DNA from: Streptomyces sp. GESEQ-35 | Lineage (GTDB): Bacteria; Actinomycetota; Actinomycetes; Streptomycetales; Streptomycetaceae | Assembly: GCF_017948485.1 (NCBI RefSeq) | Contig: NZ_JAFFSX010000001.1 | Location: forward strand, 310,001 to 374,000 | Reading direction: 5' to 3' | Length of the DNA: 64,000 nt | Shown: positions 46,358-55,483 of the stretch, piece by piece | How the letters are laid out: each line of letters begins with the position of its first letter | Numbering within the stretch: the stretch's first letter is position 1 | The notes under the pieces: generated by a model | What the model saw: only the letters and a program-made list of their open reading frames with translations | Database searches by the model: none | What the model was told of the DNA's origin: nothing | Translations under genes and position numbers: made by a program

Positions 46358-47011
46358 ATGAATCTCGACGTCACCAAGGCGATCGACGTCTCCGTGCCCA
46401 TCCACCCCGGCATGCTGCACTGGGGCCGCCGGCCCGAGATGGAGGTCGTCGAATCGCGCACGGCGGGCGACCCGTCCAATGTCAGCCGCTGGCGCATCGG
46501 CGCCCATACCGGGACCCATATCGACGCCCCGGCCCACTTCGTCGACGGCGGCAGGACGGTCGACCAACTCGATCTGTCCGCCCTCAACGGAACCGCCCGC
46601 GTGCTCGACCTCACCCACGTCAAGGAGCAGATCAGCGCCGCCGACCTGGACGCGGCCGGGCTCGGGACCGAGGAGCGGGTGCTGCTGCGCACCAGCAACT
46701 CGCAAGGTGTGCTGCGCAGTCCGTGGAAGGCCCGGCAGTGGGTCGGTCTGGCCCCGGACGGGGCGGAGCGGCTGATCGAGGCCGGGGTGCGCACGGCCGG
46801 CATCGACTACCTGAGCATCGAAGCGGTCGCCTACACCACACACTGGGAGACACACCAGCTGCTGTGCGGGGCGGACGTGCTGATCCTCGAAGTGGTCGAT
46901 CTGCTGCACACCCCGGCCGGCGTCTACGACATGCTGTCGCTGCCCGTGCCGCTCCAGGGCGCCGAAGCGGCTCCCTCACGCACCCTGTTGCTGCCGAGGG
47001 ACGAGGCGTGA
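46358..47011 (+). CDS. Cyclase / kynurenine-formamidase-like hydrolase
   Basis: 217 residues. The family metal motif HTGTHIDAPAHFVDGG is intact, followed by DLTHVKEQI and LLRTSNSQG. Members hydrolyse N-formylkynurenine, isatin or cyclic amides using divalent metal. ATG has AGGAG six bases upstream. GTGA overlap with the gamma-glutamyltransferase gene. Confidence 0.9.
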   Translation: MNLDVTKAIDVSVPIHPGMLHWGRRPEMEVVESRTAGDPSNVSRWRIGAHTGTHIDAPAHFVDGGRTVDQLDLSALNGTARVLDLTHVKEQISAADLDAAGLGTEERVLLRTSNSQGVLRSPWKARQWVGLAPDGAERLIEAGVRTAGIDYLSIEAVAYTTHWETHQLLCGADVLILEVVDLLHTPAGVYDMLSLPVPLQGAEAAPSRTLLLPRDEA

Positions 47012-48672
47012 GCCCCGTAGCCGGCCTGATCCTGGCGGCGCCGCACCCGGCGGCGCTCGACGCGGCCGAGCGGGCGGCCCGGCGCGGTGGCAACGCCGTC
47101 GACGCGGCACTTGCCGCGGCCGCCGCCCTGACCGTGGTCTACCCCCACCAGTGCTCCCTGGGCGGCGATCTGATCGCCCTGGTGCACACGCCCGACGGCA
47201 CGGTGCGGGCCGTGCTCTCGGTGGGTGCGGCGGCACGGGACATCGACGTCGAGGCGCTGCGCGCGGCGGACCCGCGCATGCCCGCGCAGGGCCCGCAGAC
47301 CGTGACCGTGCCCGGGGTGGTCGCGGGTTGGGCGGCGCTCGCGGAGGCCTACGGCACGCGGGGCGCGCTGCGGGAGGCCATGCGGGACGCCGTCGCGCTC
47401 GCCCGGGAGGGGGCGACCGCGTCCGCGGGGCTGGCCCGCGCCGTCCGCGAGCACGCCGGGCGGATCGCGGCCGACCCGGGTCTGTCCGCGCTGCTGACCG
47501 GGCCCGACGGCCGCCTGCTGGACGAGGGCGACCCACTCCCGCAGCCGCGACTGGCGAGGGTGCTCGACGAACTCGCCGACGACCCCTCGTCGTTCTACCG
47601 GGGCGCTGTCGCCGAGACGCTGGCCGCCGGGCTGCGCCGCCTCGGCAGTCCGCTCACCGCGGCCGACCTGGGCGCGCACCGGGCGGAGTTCGCCGAGCCG
47701 GTGCGCGTCGAGGCCGCAGGTGTCCGCTGGTGGGCCGCTCCCCCGCCCAGCCAGGGCGCCGTCCTGCCCGCGCTGCTGACGGCGGCGGCCGACTCGGCGG
47801 GCCTGCCCGAACCGGAGCGCACCCGGCTGCTCGCCGCCCGCTGCCAGGACGCCTCGGCCGCCCGGGACCTGCTGCTCGGCGATCCGCGCGGGCAGCACCT
47901 GGACCTGGACGGGCTGCTGGACCCGGCGCCACTGGCGGGCGCGGCCGCGCCGAAGCCGCTCTTCCGCCCTTCCGGGGACACCGTGGCCGTGACGGCCGTC
48001 GACTCCTCGGGACTAGCCGTGTCGCTGATCCAGAGCGTCTACCAGACCTTCGGCTCCGGACTGTGCGACCCGGACACCGGGATCGTCCTGCACAACCGCG
48101 GCTCGGCGTTCAGTCTCGTGCCCGGCCATCCCGGCGCGCTGCGCCCGGGCGCGCGCCCGCCGCACACGCTGTGCCCGGTGGTCGGACGATCCGACACGCT
48201 GCTGCTGGCGGCGGGCTGCCAGGGCGGCCGGGCCCAGCCGCAGATCCTCGCCCAGACCCTGCCCCGGCTCGCGGACCCCGACGCCGATCCCGCGGCCGTG
48301 CTGGCGGGCCCGCGCTGGGTGATCGGCGCCCGTGACATCGGCTTCGAGGAGCAGACTCTGCTCGCCGAGCCGGCGTCCCTGCCCACGGCAACGGACCGGC
48401 CGCTCCTGGGACTTCCGGTCGTCGTCACGGCCGGGCCCACCGATCTGGCGGGCCACACCCAGGTGGCGCGTCTGGCCCGGGACGGCCGACTGGACGGCGC
48501 CTCCGACCCGCGCGCCGACGGCGGCACCGTACGCCACGCCCCGGATCCGGCACCGCGCGGCGGGCGCCGCCGTACGGGCCTCTTCGGGAGCGACCCGGCC
48601 GCCATCCGGCACGACCGCGCCGACCACGCACCCGCTCTCACCCGCACCACCCCGGAAGGACAGCAGCCATGA
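47008..48672 (+). CDS. Gamma-glutamyltransferase-like Ntn hydrolase
   Basis: 554 residues. N-terminal ARRGGNAVDAALAAAAALTV and CSLGGDLIALVHTPDG, then the self-processing site. The usual nucleophile motif TTH reads TVA here (GDTVAVTAVD), but the first Thr is kept and AVSLIQSVYQTFGSG follows as normal. No signal peptide, so cytoplasmic. It may remove a gamma-glutamyl group from an amine. Overlaps the cyclase gene and the amine oxidase gene by four bases each. Activity is uncertain given the altered motif. Confidence 0.85.
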   Translation: MSPVAGLILAAPHPAALDAAERAARRGGNAVDAALAAAAALTVVYPHQCSLGGDLIALVHTPDGTVRAVLSVGAAARDIDVEALRAADPRMPAQGPQTVTVPGVVAGWAALAEAYGTRGALREAMRDAVALAREGATASAGLARAVREHAGRIAADPGLSALLTGPDGRLLDEGDPLPQPRLARVLDELADDPSSFYRGAVAETLAAGLRRLGSPLTAADLGAHRAEFAEPVRVEAAGVRWWAAPPPSQGAVLPALLTAAADSAGLPEPERTRLLAARCQDASAARDLLLGDPRGQHLDLDGLLDPAPLAGAAAPKPLFRPSGDTVAVTAVDSSGLAVSLIQSVYQTFGSGLCDPDTGIVLHNRGSAFSLVPGHPGALRPGARPPHTLCPVVGRSDTLLLAAGCQGGRAQPQILAQTLPRLADPDADPAAVLAGPRWVIGARDIGFEEQTLLAEPASLPTATDRPLLGLPVVVTAGPTDLAGHTQVARLARDGRLDGASDPRADGGTVRHAPDPAPRGGRRRTGLFGSDPAAIRHDRADHAPALTRTTPEGQQP

Positions 48673-50624
48673 GCACCCTCGCCCCCCGGCCCGCCACCGA
48701 CGTGGCGCCGCACCCTCTGGATCCGCTGACGGCCGCTGAACTCGCCCTCGCCGTCAAGGTGTTGAAGGCCGATCCTCGGGTCACCGAAGACGCCCGGTTC
48801 TGGGGGGTGGCCCTCGACGAGCACCACGCGCGCACGGCCGGGCCCGGTGACGCGCGGCGGGCGCGCGCCGTGGCGATCTGCCCCTCGGCGCACCTCGCCT
48901 ACGAGGTCGACCTCGAACTCGGGGAGAAGCCGCAGGCCACGGCCTGGCGCGAGCTGGACGTGCGCAGCCCGGGCTGCACGTCGGAGGAAGCCCGGCAGGC
49001 CGCCGCCGCCTGCCGGGCCGATCCGCGGTTCAGGGAGGCGCTCGCGCTGCGCGGCATCCACGACGTGTCGCTGGTGATGGTCGACCCGGAGTCGATCGGC
49101 GGTTTCGAACCGCCCGAGTACACGGGCCGCCGACTGACCTGGGGCAGCGTGTGGCACCGCGAATCCCCGGACGACAACGGCTACGCCCGGCCCGTACAGG
49201 GGGTCGTGCCGCTCATCGACATGGAGTCGATGGAGGTGCTGTACGTCGAGGACCACGGGATCGTGCCGCTGTCGCAGGAATCCGGGGTGTTCGCCGCGGG
49301 TGGCGTGCCCGAGCGGTCGGGCCTGAAGCCCTTGGAGGTGGTCCAGCCCGAGGGGCCGAGCTTCACCGTCACCGGACAGCGCGTCGACTGGCAGGGCTGG
49401 TCGGTGCGGGTCGGCTTCACCCACCGCGAGGGCCTGGTGCTGCACGACCTGACGTTCGACGCGGCCGGCAAGGGCCCGCGCCGAGTGATCCGCCGCGCCT
49501 CGGTCAACGAGATGTACGTGCCGTACTTCGACACGGCCTCCACGCAGTACCGCAAGAACTTCTTCGACTGGGGCGAGTACGGCGCCGGCCCGCTCACCAA
49601 CTCCCTTGCCCTGGGCTGCGACTGCCTGGGTGTCATCCACTACTTCGACGCGGCCGTCCTCGGCGGCGACGGCGTGCCCCGGGTGATCCCCAACGCGATC
49701 TGCATGCACGAGGAGGACGACGGGATCCTCTGGAAGCACCACGACGGCCGCACCGGCCGCACCGAGGTGCGCCGCTCCCGCCGGCTGATCATCTCGGCGT
49801 TCGCGACGGTCGCGAACTACGACTACGGCTTCTACTGGTCCCTGTACCAGGACGGCTCGGTCATGCTGGAGATCAAGATGACGGGCATCCTCTCCGCCAC
49901 GGGTGTCACGGAGGACGAGGAGACGCCGTACGCCCGGCGGGTGGCCCCCAAAGTGGCGGTCACCAACCACCAGCACTTCTTCGCCGTACGGCTGGACATG
50001 GCGGTGGACGGGACGGCGAACCGGCTGGTCGAGGTCACCGCCGAGCACGAGCCCGACCCGGCCCTCGACCCGTACGGCAACGCGGCGCGGACCGTCGTAA
50101 GGCCGATCCTCAACGAGTCCGAGGGCGGGCGGTCCACGGACCCCTCCCGGGCCCTGCACTGGCGGGTGGAGAGCACCGAGGCCCGCAACCGGATGGGCGA
50201 GCCGACCGCGTACCGGGTGCATGTGGAGAACACGGCGGTGCTGCCGGTGCGTCCCGACAGCGTGTGCGCGCGGCGGGCGCCCTTCGTCGCGAAGCAGCTG
50301 TGGGCGACGGAGTACGACCCGGCGCGGCGGTTCGTCGCGGGCGAGTACCCGAACCAGGCGGAGCCCGGCGCGGACGGCGTGCACCGCTGGCAGGAGGAGG
50401 ACCGCTCGCTGGACGGCACGGAGCTGGTGCTGTGGGCGACGGTCGGCTCGCACCACTTCCCGCGCCCCGAGGAGTGGCCGGTGATGCCGGTGGCCCGGGC
50501 CCGGCTGCGGCTGGAGCCGGACGGCTTCTTCGACCGCAACCCCGCGCTGGACGTGCCCGCTCCGGTCACGTGCCACGCGTCGGCTCCCGAGGCGGAGGCG
50601 GACGACGGCCACTGCTGCGGATGA
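48669..50624 (+). CDS. Copper-containing primary amine oxidase
   Basis: 651 residues. TPQ cofactor Tyr in VANYDYGFYW, copper His pair NHQHFF and third His in VGSHHFPRPEEWPVMP; candidate general base Asp in MYVPYFDTAS. No signal peptide. It oxidises primary amines to aldehyde, NH3 and H2O2. Coupled to the GGT gene; the aldehyde dehydrogenase upstream could take its product. The C-terminus ends in a His/Cys tail (DDGHCCG). Confidence 0.93.
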   Translation: MSTLAPRPATDVAPHPLDPLTAAELALAVKVLKADPRVTEDARFWGVALDEHHARTAGPGDARRARAVAICPSAHLAYEVDLELGEKPQATAWRELDVRSPGCTSEEARQAAAACRADPRFREALALRGIHDVSLVMVDPESIGGFEPPEYTGRRLTWGSVWHRESPDDNGYARPVQGVVPLIDMESMEVLYVEDHGIVPLSQESGVFAAGGVPERSGLKPLEVVQPEGPSFTVTGQRVDWQGWSVRVGFTHREGLVLHDLTFDAAGKGPRRVIRRASVNEMYVPYFDTASTQYRKNFFDWGEYGAGPLTNSLALGCDCLGVIHYFDAAVLGGDGVPRVIPNAICMHEEDDGILWKHHDGRTGRTEVRRSRRLIISAFATVANYDYGFYWSLYQDGSVMLEIKMTGILSATGVTEDEETPYARRVAPKVAVTNHQHFFAVRLDMAVDGTANRLVEVTAEHEPDPALDPYGNAARTVVRPILNESEGGRSTDPSRALHWRVESTEARNRMGEPTAYRVHVENTAVLPVRPDSVCARRAPFVAKQLWATEYDPARRFVAGEYPNQAEPGADGVHRWQEEDRSLDGTELVLWATVGSHHFPRPEEWPVMPVARARLRLEPDGFFDRNPALDVPAPVTCHASAPEAEADDGHCCG

Positions 50625-50789
50625 CGCACCCACGGCACATGGGGAAACGTGTACCGGACGTGCCCTCCTCCTGCGAGGAGAGCGATTGCGGCAGCTGTGA
50701 GACGCCGGTACTGGCCGGGCCGCCTCGCCGGTCCTCGAACCCGACCTCTGACACTGCCTCTTGCCGACCGTCCCTCACCAAGGAGCATC

Positions 50790-51599
50790 ATGACCCGGCG
50801 CGGTGTACTGCGTGTGCTGCCGCTTCTGCTCGGCTGGGAGGACCTGCCCAAGTCGGTGTCGGTGCACGGTGCTCCTCCTGGAGAACGCGTGCGGGAACCC
50901 GTGCCGGGCGTCCTGCTGGAGTGCGAGGACGGGTGGCTGCTGCTGGACACCGGGTTCAACACGGCCCTGCTGCGGGACCCCGCCCTGCGGCGGCGCTTCT
51001 ACCCGTCCCCCTCCTATCAGCCGGAACTGCCCGGTCCTGGTGAGCCTCTGGAGGAGGCGCTCGCCAAGGTCGGCGTCACCCTGCACGACGTCTCGGCGGT
51101 CGCCATCAGCCATCTGCACGCCGACCACGCCGGCGGGCTGAAGCACTTCGCCGGCCGGGTTCCCGTGCACATTCAGCAGGCCGAGCTGGAGTACGGGCTG
51201 TCGGGACGGCCCGAGGTGGAGCGCAACACGATCTTCCGGGTGGACTTCGACGATCCGCGCATCGACTGGCGGCTCGCGGACGGCGACCGGGAGATCGCGC
51301 CGGGCGTCACGGCCGTACTGACCGCCGGACACACTCCGGGCCACCAGAGCTTCGTGGTGGACCTCGCCGCGGGAGGCGGTTTCGTGTTCGCCTGCGACGC
51401 GGCCGACCTCACGGAGAACATCGCCGACGAACGGCCGGTCGGCACGTCGATCGGAGTGCCCCCGGAGACAACAGTGGGACCCATCCGGCGCCTCAAGCGT
51501 CTCGCGGAGGAGAAGGGGTATGAGTTGGTCCCCGGCCACGACCCGGTCGTCTGGCCGGAGTTGATCCGGCGGCCGGCGGGACCGCGACGAGCTCAGTGA
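50790..51599 (+). CDS. Metallo-beta-lactamase-fold lactonase (AHL-lactonase-like)
   Basis: 269 residues. Two-metal site SHLHADHAGG (HxHxDH), AGHTPGHQSFVVD and a late His in LVPGHDPVVW. The opening PGVLLECEDGWLLLDTGFN is typical of N-acyl-homoserine-lactone lactonases and relatives. ATG 50790 has AAGGAG upstream; the longer frame from 50649 is rejected. It may open a lactone from the neighbouring pathway or quench signals. Confidence 0.88.
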   Translation: MTRRGVLRVLPLLLGWEDLPKSVSVHGAPPGERVREPVPGVLLECEDGWLLLDTGFNTALLRDPALRRRFYPSPSYQPELPGPGEPLEEALAKVGVTLHDVSAVAISHLHADHAGGLKHFAGRVPVHIQQAELEYGLSGRPEVERNTIFRVDFDDPRIDWRLADGDREIAPGVTAVLTAGHTPGHQSFVVDLAAGGGFVFACDAADLTENIADERPVGTSIGVPPETTVGPIRRLKRLAEEKGYELVPGHDPVVWPELIRRPAGPRRAQ

Positions 51600-51637
51600 T
51601 GACACTCTTCGTGACTACGTGACAAGGGCCCACGGGC

Positions 51638-52447
51638 TCAGTTCTGGCAGCCGCAGCAGGTGTCGGCCGGCTCGGTCACCTTGGTGGGGGTATCGGCGGC
51701 CATCGGCTTGGTGGCGCGGACGATTGCGGATTGCATCCCGTCGGCTACGGAATGGGTCGGGACGATCTCAACGTCGGTGAAGCCTGCGGCTTCCAGGCCC
51801 TCCCGGTACTCGGCGAAGGACAGCGCGCCGGCGATGCAGCCGACGTAGTCGCCGCGCTCTGCGCGCTGCCCGGTGGTGAGGGTGTCGTCGGCGACGACGT
51901 CGGAGACACCGATCCGGCCGCCGGGCTTGAGGACGCGGAAGGTCTCGGCGAACACGGCGGGCTTGTCCGTGGAGAGGTTGATCACGCAGTTGGAGATCAC
52001 CACGTCGATGGTGTTCGCGGGCAGCGGGACGGCTTCGATGGTGCCCTTGAGGAATTCCACGTTGGTCGCGCCCGCCTTCGTCGCGTTGGCCAGGGCCAGG
52101 GCGAGCATCTCGTCGGTCATGTCCAGCCCGTACGCCTTGCCGGTCGACCCGACGCGGCGGGCCGACAGGAGGACGTCGATGCCGCCGCCGGAGCCGAGGT
52201 CAAGAACGCGTTCGCCCTCGCGCAGCTCGGCGACGGCGGTGGGGTTGCCGCAGCCGAGTGAAGCGGCGACGGCCTCGGCGGGCAGCGCGTGACGATCGTC
52301 GACGGTGTACAGGGTGGAGCCGAAGTTCTCGTCGATCTCGACCGGCTCGGGCCCGCAACAGGCGGTGCCGCCCTCAGTGACCTTCACGGCCGCCGCCGCG
52401 TACCGCTGGCGGACGGTCTCGCGCAGGTCGGTGGTCTGCTCGCTCAT
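51638..52447 (-). CDS. arsM: Arsenite S-adenosylmethionine methyltransferase
   Basis: 269 residues. SAM site VLDLGSGGGIDVLLSA. The arsenite-binding cysteines are in SNCVINLS and YVGCIAGAL, with an extra Cys pair near the N-terminus (GTACCGPEP) and a Cys-rich tail (ADTCCGCQN). Methylates As(III) to volatile or excretable species. Divergent from arsR and presumably under the same operator. Start ATG 52447 from the conserved opening; the longer frame into the promoter is not used. Confidence 0.93.
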   Translation of the reverse strand: MSEQTTDLRETVRQRYAAAAVKVTEGGTACCGPEPVEIDENFGSTLYTVDDRHALPAEAVAASLGCGNPTAVAELREGERVLDLGSGGGIDVLLSARRVGSTGKAYGLDMTDEMLALALANATKAGATNVEFLKGTIEAVPLPANTIDVVISNCVINLSTDKPAVFAETFRVLKPGGRIGVSDVVADDTLTTGQRAERGDYVGCIAGALSFAEYREGLEAAGFTDVEIVPTHSVADGMQSAIVRATKPMAADTPTKVTEPADTCCGCQN

Positions 52448-52506
52448 GTCTCTCTCCCAGGTGATGGGCCACAGCTCGGCCCCGGATCGGCCTGTATTGA
52501 AGTTCA

Positions 52507-52533
52507 TTGATACAAGCTTGCGTCTTGAATCGA
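52507..52533. promoter_or_regulatory. Candidate ArsR operator
   Basis: GATACAAGCTTGCGTC (52509-52524) is an imperfect palindrome around CAAGCTTG, with outer TTGAT and TTGAATCGA segments, in the AT-rich gap between arsM and arsR. Position fits an ArsR site controlling both directions. Confidence 0.5.
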
Positions 52534-52552
52534 AAAACGTCAACATAGAGGC

Positions 52553-52927
52553 ATGTCGAAACAAGAGCTTGAGGTGATCGGCCAGGACGCCGCCTGCTGC
52601 CCCGGCCTGTCCGCCGCACCGCTCGACGAGGACCAGGCAGCCGACCTTGCGAAGGTCTTCAAGGCACTGGGCGACCCGGTCCGGCTGCGCCTGATGTCGA
52701 TGATCGCCTCGCGCGGAGAGGGCGGCGAGGTGTGCGTGTGCGAGCTGACCCCTGCCTTCGACCTGTCCCAGCCGACGATCTCGCACCACCTCAAGCTGCT
52801 GCGGCAGGCCGGGCTCATCGACTGCGAGCGGCGCGGGACCTGGGTCTACTACTGGGTGCTGCCCGGCGTCCTGGACAAGCTCGCCGCCTTCCTGACCACC
52901 ACGCAACCCGCCGGCGTCACCGCGTGA
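52553..52927 (+). CDS. arsR: ArsR-family metalloregulator
   Basis: 124 residues. Winged helix with the metal-sensing CVCEL in the recognition region (EVCVCELTPAFDLSQPTISH), plus a Cys pair near the N-terminus (DAACCPG). Represses the arsenic genes and releases on As(III). Overlaps the downstream MIP gene by four bases. Confidence 0.93.
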   Translation: MSKQELEVIGQDAACCPGLSAAPLDEDQAADLAKVFKALGDPVRLRLMSMIASRGEGGEVCVCELTPAFDLSQPTISHHLKLLRQAGLIDCERRGTWVYYWVLPGVLDKLAAFLTTTQPAGVTA

Positions 52928-53667
52928 CCGCGCCGCTCGGCCGCCGCGTCGCCGCCGAGGCGATCGGCACCGCGCTGCTGGTGGCGGTGGTAGTGGGCTC
53001 CGGTATCCAGGCCACCGAGCTGTCGCACGACGTCGGCGTGCAACTCCTCGCCAACTCCCTCGCCACGGTCTTCGGACTCGGCGTCCTCATTCTGCTGCTG
53101 GGGCCGGTGTCCGGCGCACACTTCAACCCGGCCGTCAGCCTGGCCGCTTGGTTCACCGGCCGCCGCCATCCCGACGGCTTCCCCCTGCGAGTCGTCGCCG
53201 CTTATGTGCCCGCCCAGATCGCGGGCGCGGTCGGCGGAGCGATCCTGGCCGACGCGATGTTCGCCGAGCCGCTGGTGAAGTTCTCCACCCACGACCGGTC
53301 CGGCGGGCACCTGTGGCTGGGCGAGATCGTCGCCACGGCCGGACTGATCCTGCTGATCTTCGGCCTCCCCCGAATCGGCCGCGCCGCACTCGCCCCGGCG
53401 GCGGTGGCCTCCTACATCGGGGCCGCCTACTGGTTCACCTCCTCCACTTCTTTCGCGAACCCCGCGGTGACCATCGGCCGGGCCTTTACCGACACCTTCG
53501 CCGGCATCGCGCCCTCCTCCGTGGCCCCGTTCATCGCCGCCCAACTGGTCGGCGCCGCGCTCGGGCTCGGCATCGTGGCCGCGGTCTACGCCCCGAACGC
53601 CGCCCCGGCACGCCGCGAGATCGGCGCCCCGAGCAGCGAACCCGAACCCGAACCCGCCTCCTCCTGA
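52924..53667 (+). CDS. MIP-family channel (aquaporin) in the arsenic operon
   Basis: 247 residues, six helices and two pore half-helices with intact NPA motifs (HFNPAVSLA and FANPAVTIG). It takes the place of ArsB/Acr3 between arsR and arsC, as in Sinorhizobium aqpS operons, where As(III) made by ArsC leaves by diffusion. GTG overlaps the arsR stop. The C-terminus is Glu/Pro-rich. Confidence 0.9.
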   Translation: MTAPLGRRVAAEAIGTALLVAVVVGSGIQATELSHDVGVQLLANSLATVFGLGVLILLLGPVSGAHFNPAVSLAAWFTGRRHPDGFPLRVVAAYVPAQIAGAVGGAILADAMFAEPLVKFSTHDRSGGHLWLGEIVATAGLILLIFGLPRIGRAALAPAAVASYIGAAYWFTSSTSFANPAVTIGRAFTDTFAGIAPSSVAPFIAAQLVGAALGLGIVAAVYAPNAAPARREIGAPSSEPEPEPASS

Positions 53668-53694
53668 CCACACCCCCGAGAAAAGACACCCGCC

Positions 53695-54117
53695 ATGAGC
53701 ACTCCCGCCCCGCGCCCGTCGGTGCTGTTCGTCTGCGTGCACAATGCCGGCCGCTCCCAGATGGGCGCCGCCTTCCTCACCCACTTCGCCGGCGACCAGG
53801 TGGAGGTTCGCTCGGCCGGCTCCGCGCCCGCCCACTCCGTCAACCCAGCGGTCGTGGAGGCGATGAAGGAGGTCGGCATCGACATCTCCGCCGAGTCGCC
53901 GAAGGTTCTCACCACGGAGGCTGTGCAGTCCTCGGACGTGGTGATCACCATGGGGTGTGGCGACGCCTGTCCCGTCTTCCCCGGCAAGCGGTACCTGGAC
54001 TGGCAGTTGGACGACCCGGCCGGCCAGGGCGTCGAGGCCGTCCGGCCGATCCGTGACGCTGTCGAACAGCGCGTGCGCGGCCTGCTCGGCGAGCTGGGAA
54101 TCCCCCTCTCCGCGTGA
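53695..54117 (+). CDS. arsC: Arsenate reductase, low-molecular-weight phosphatase type
   Basis: 140 residues. Active-site loop CVHNAGRSQ (CX5R) and Asp in LDWQLDDPAGQ. Further Cys in GCGDACP could act in thiol relay. It reduces As(V) to As(III) with thioredoxin or mycothiol. 27 bases after the MIP gene. Confidence 0.93.
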   Translation: MSTPAPRPSVLFVCVHNAGRSQMGAAFLTHFAGDQVEVRSAGSAPAHSVNPAVVEAMKEVGIDISAESPKVLTTEAVQSSDVVITMGCGDACPVFPGKRYLDWQLDDPAGQGVEAVRPIRDAVEQRVRGLLGELGIPLSA

Positions 54118-54181
54118 CCGCTGCGCGGGGCACGGCCAGCTGCGACTGACCAGGCAGGCGTTCCCGTCACGGCCGGCGCGC

Positions 54182-54228
54182 CGGGTCCACTGACCCGTGG
54201 CGAGCCGGCCTCGCGGGTCGAGCCCGCG
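54182..54228. terminator. Two hairpins between convergent genes
   Basis: CGGGTC/GACCCG (54182-54187, 54192-54197, loop CACT) and CGCGGG/CCCGCG (54212-54217, 54223-54228, loop of five). They lie between arsC (plus) and the LacI gene (minus), a convergent pair, so a bidirectional terminator is likely. Confidence 0.6.
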
Positions 54229-54230
54229 CG

Positions 54231-55271
54231 TCACGCCGGCGGTCGGCCCGGGACCGCGGTCGAGTCGCGTACCACCAGTCGGGAGCCCACGCGGATCAGG
54301 CGGCCGGCGCTCTCCGGGCCGGGTCCGCCGTTGTCGGGGCGGCTGTCGATGCGCCGCAGTAGTTGCTCGGCGGCGAGTTCGCCGAGGTCGCGGGCGCTGT
54401 TGTCGACGACGGTGACGGGCGGGTGCCAGTACGGGAACCAGGGCGCCTCCTCGTGGCATACGAGTGAGAGCTGTTCCGGTACCCGGACGCCGAGTTGGAC
54501 CAGGGCCCCGAGCGTCCCGAACGTCGCCTCGTGGTTGGCGCTGTACAGCGCGGTGGGCGGGCTGTCAGAGGCCATCAGCCGCATGACCGCCTCCGCGCCG
54601 AACGGCACGGTGTACGGGCCCCGTTCGCACAGGGCGGGATCGGGTTCGAGTCCGGCGGCGGCCAGGGCCGCGGCGAACCCCGCGTAACGGTCCCGTCCGG
54701 AGTCGACCTCCGGCGGCCCGCCGATGAACGCGATGCGCCGGTGCCCTAGGCCGAGCAGGTGCCCGACGGCCAGCTCGGCGCCTTCCCGGTCGCCTGCCAT
54801 CACGGAGTCGCCGGGGGCGTCGTCGGGCGAGCGCATCAGGTTGACCACCGGGATGCCGGCCGCGGCGGCCTCCCGGACCGTGGCGGTGTTGGCGCCCGTG
54901 CCGACGATGATCAGGCCGTCGACGCGGTGGTCCAACAGCATGTCCAGGTAGCGGCGTTCGCGCGCCGGGTCGGAGTCGGTGACGCACAGCAGTACCTGGT
55001 AGCCGCATTCGTCCAGCCGCTGCTGGAGCACCCCGGTGATGGTGTGGAACGAGGCGTTGACCAGGTTGGTGATCACCAGCCCTATGAGGTTGCTGCGCCG
55101 GGTGCGCAGCCCGCTGGCGATCCGGTTCGGGCGGTAGCCGAGGCGTTCCGCCGCCGACTGCACCGCCCGCCGCGTCTGCGCGCTGACCCGGCTGGAGCCA
55201 CTCAGCACCCGCGAGGCCGTGCTCTTGGAGACCCCTGCCGCGTCGGCCACCTGGTCCAGGGTGACTGCCAC
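54231..55271 (-). CDS. LacI-family regulator of the amino/imino-acid operon
   Basis: 346 residues. HTH TLDQVADAAGVSKSTASRVL and hinge YRPNRIASGLRTRRSN, then a sensor domain. GTG 55271 has AGAGGGG upstream; ATG 55292 would sit in the operator. Divergent from the DapA gene and flanked by two copies of the same operator. Inducer likely an intermediate of the downstream pathway. Confidence 0.92.
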   Translation of the reverse strand: MAVTLDQVADAAGVSKSTASRVLSGSSRVSAQTRRAVQSAAERLGYRPNRIASGLRTRRSNLIGLVITNLVNASFHTITGVLQQRLDECGYQVLLCVTDSDPARERRYLDMLLDHRVDGLIIVGTGANTATVREAAAAGIPVVNLMRSPDDAPGDSVMAGDREGAELAVGHLLGLGHRRIAFIGGPPEVDSGRDRYAGFAAALAAAGLEPDPALCERGPYTVPFGAEAVMRLMASDSPPTALYSANHEATFGTLGALVQLGVRVPEQLSLVCHEEAPWFPYWHPPVTVVDNSARDLGELAAEQLLRRIDSRPDNGGPGPESAGRLIRVGSRLVVRDSTAVPGRPPA

Positions 55272-55291
55272 CCGCGCACCCCTCTCGATCA

Positions 55292-55305
55292 TGAAATCGA
55301 TCCCA
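55292..55305. promoter_or_regulatory. LacI operator, regulator side
   Basis: TGAAATCGATCCCA, a LacI-type 14-mer with central CG, 21 bases upstream of the GTG start of the regulator. It differs at one position from the site at 55444. Suggests autorepression. Confidence 0.8.
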
Positions 55306-55443
55306 CAACTACGCCCCACCGTCGGGGATTCAGTCGCCATCATGTCAGACACCGTGAAGTCAGTGGCGTAAACAATGCGTTTCAGCAGCAACTTCAGGCC
55401 AGATCGAGGTTGACCCTCCCTTCGACCGGGTGTCACCGTGCTG

Positions 55444-55457
55444 TGCAATCGATCCCA
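55444..55457. promoter_or_regulatory. LacI operator, operon side
   Basis: TGCAATCGATCCCA, 13 of 14 positions identical to 55292-55305 and in the same orientation; the shared core extends to CACAA. It lies 26 bases upstream of the DapA-family ATG, where binding would block the operon. Confidence 0.8.
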
Positions 55458-55483
55458 CAAGGTGTCACTTGATCGGAGCCACC

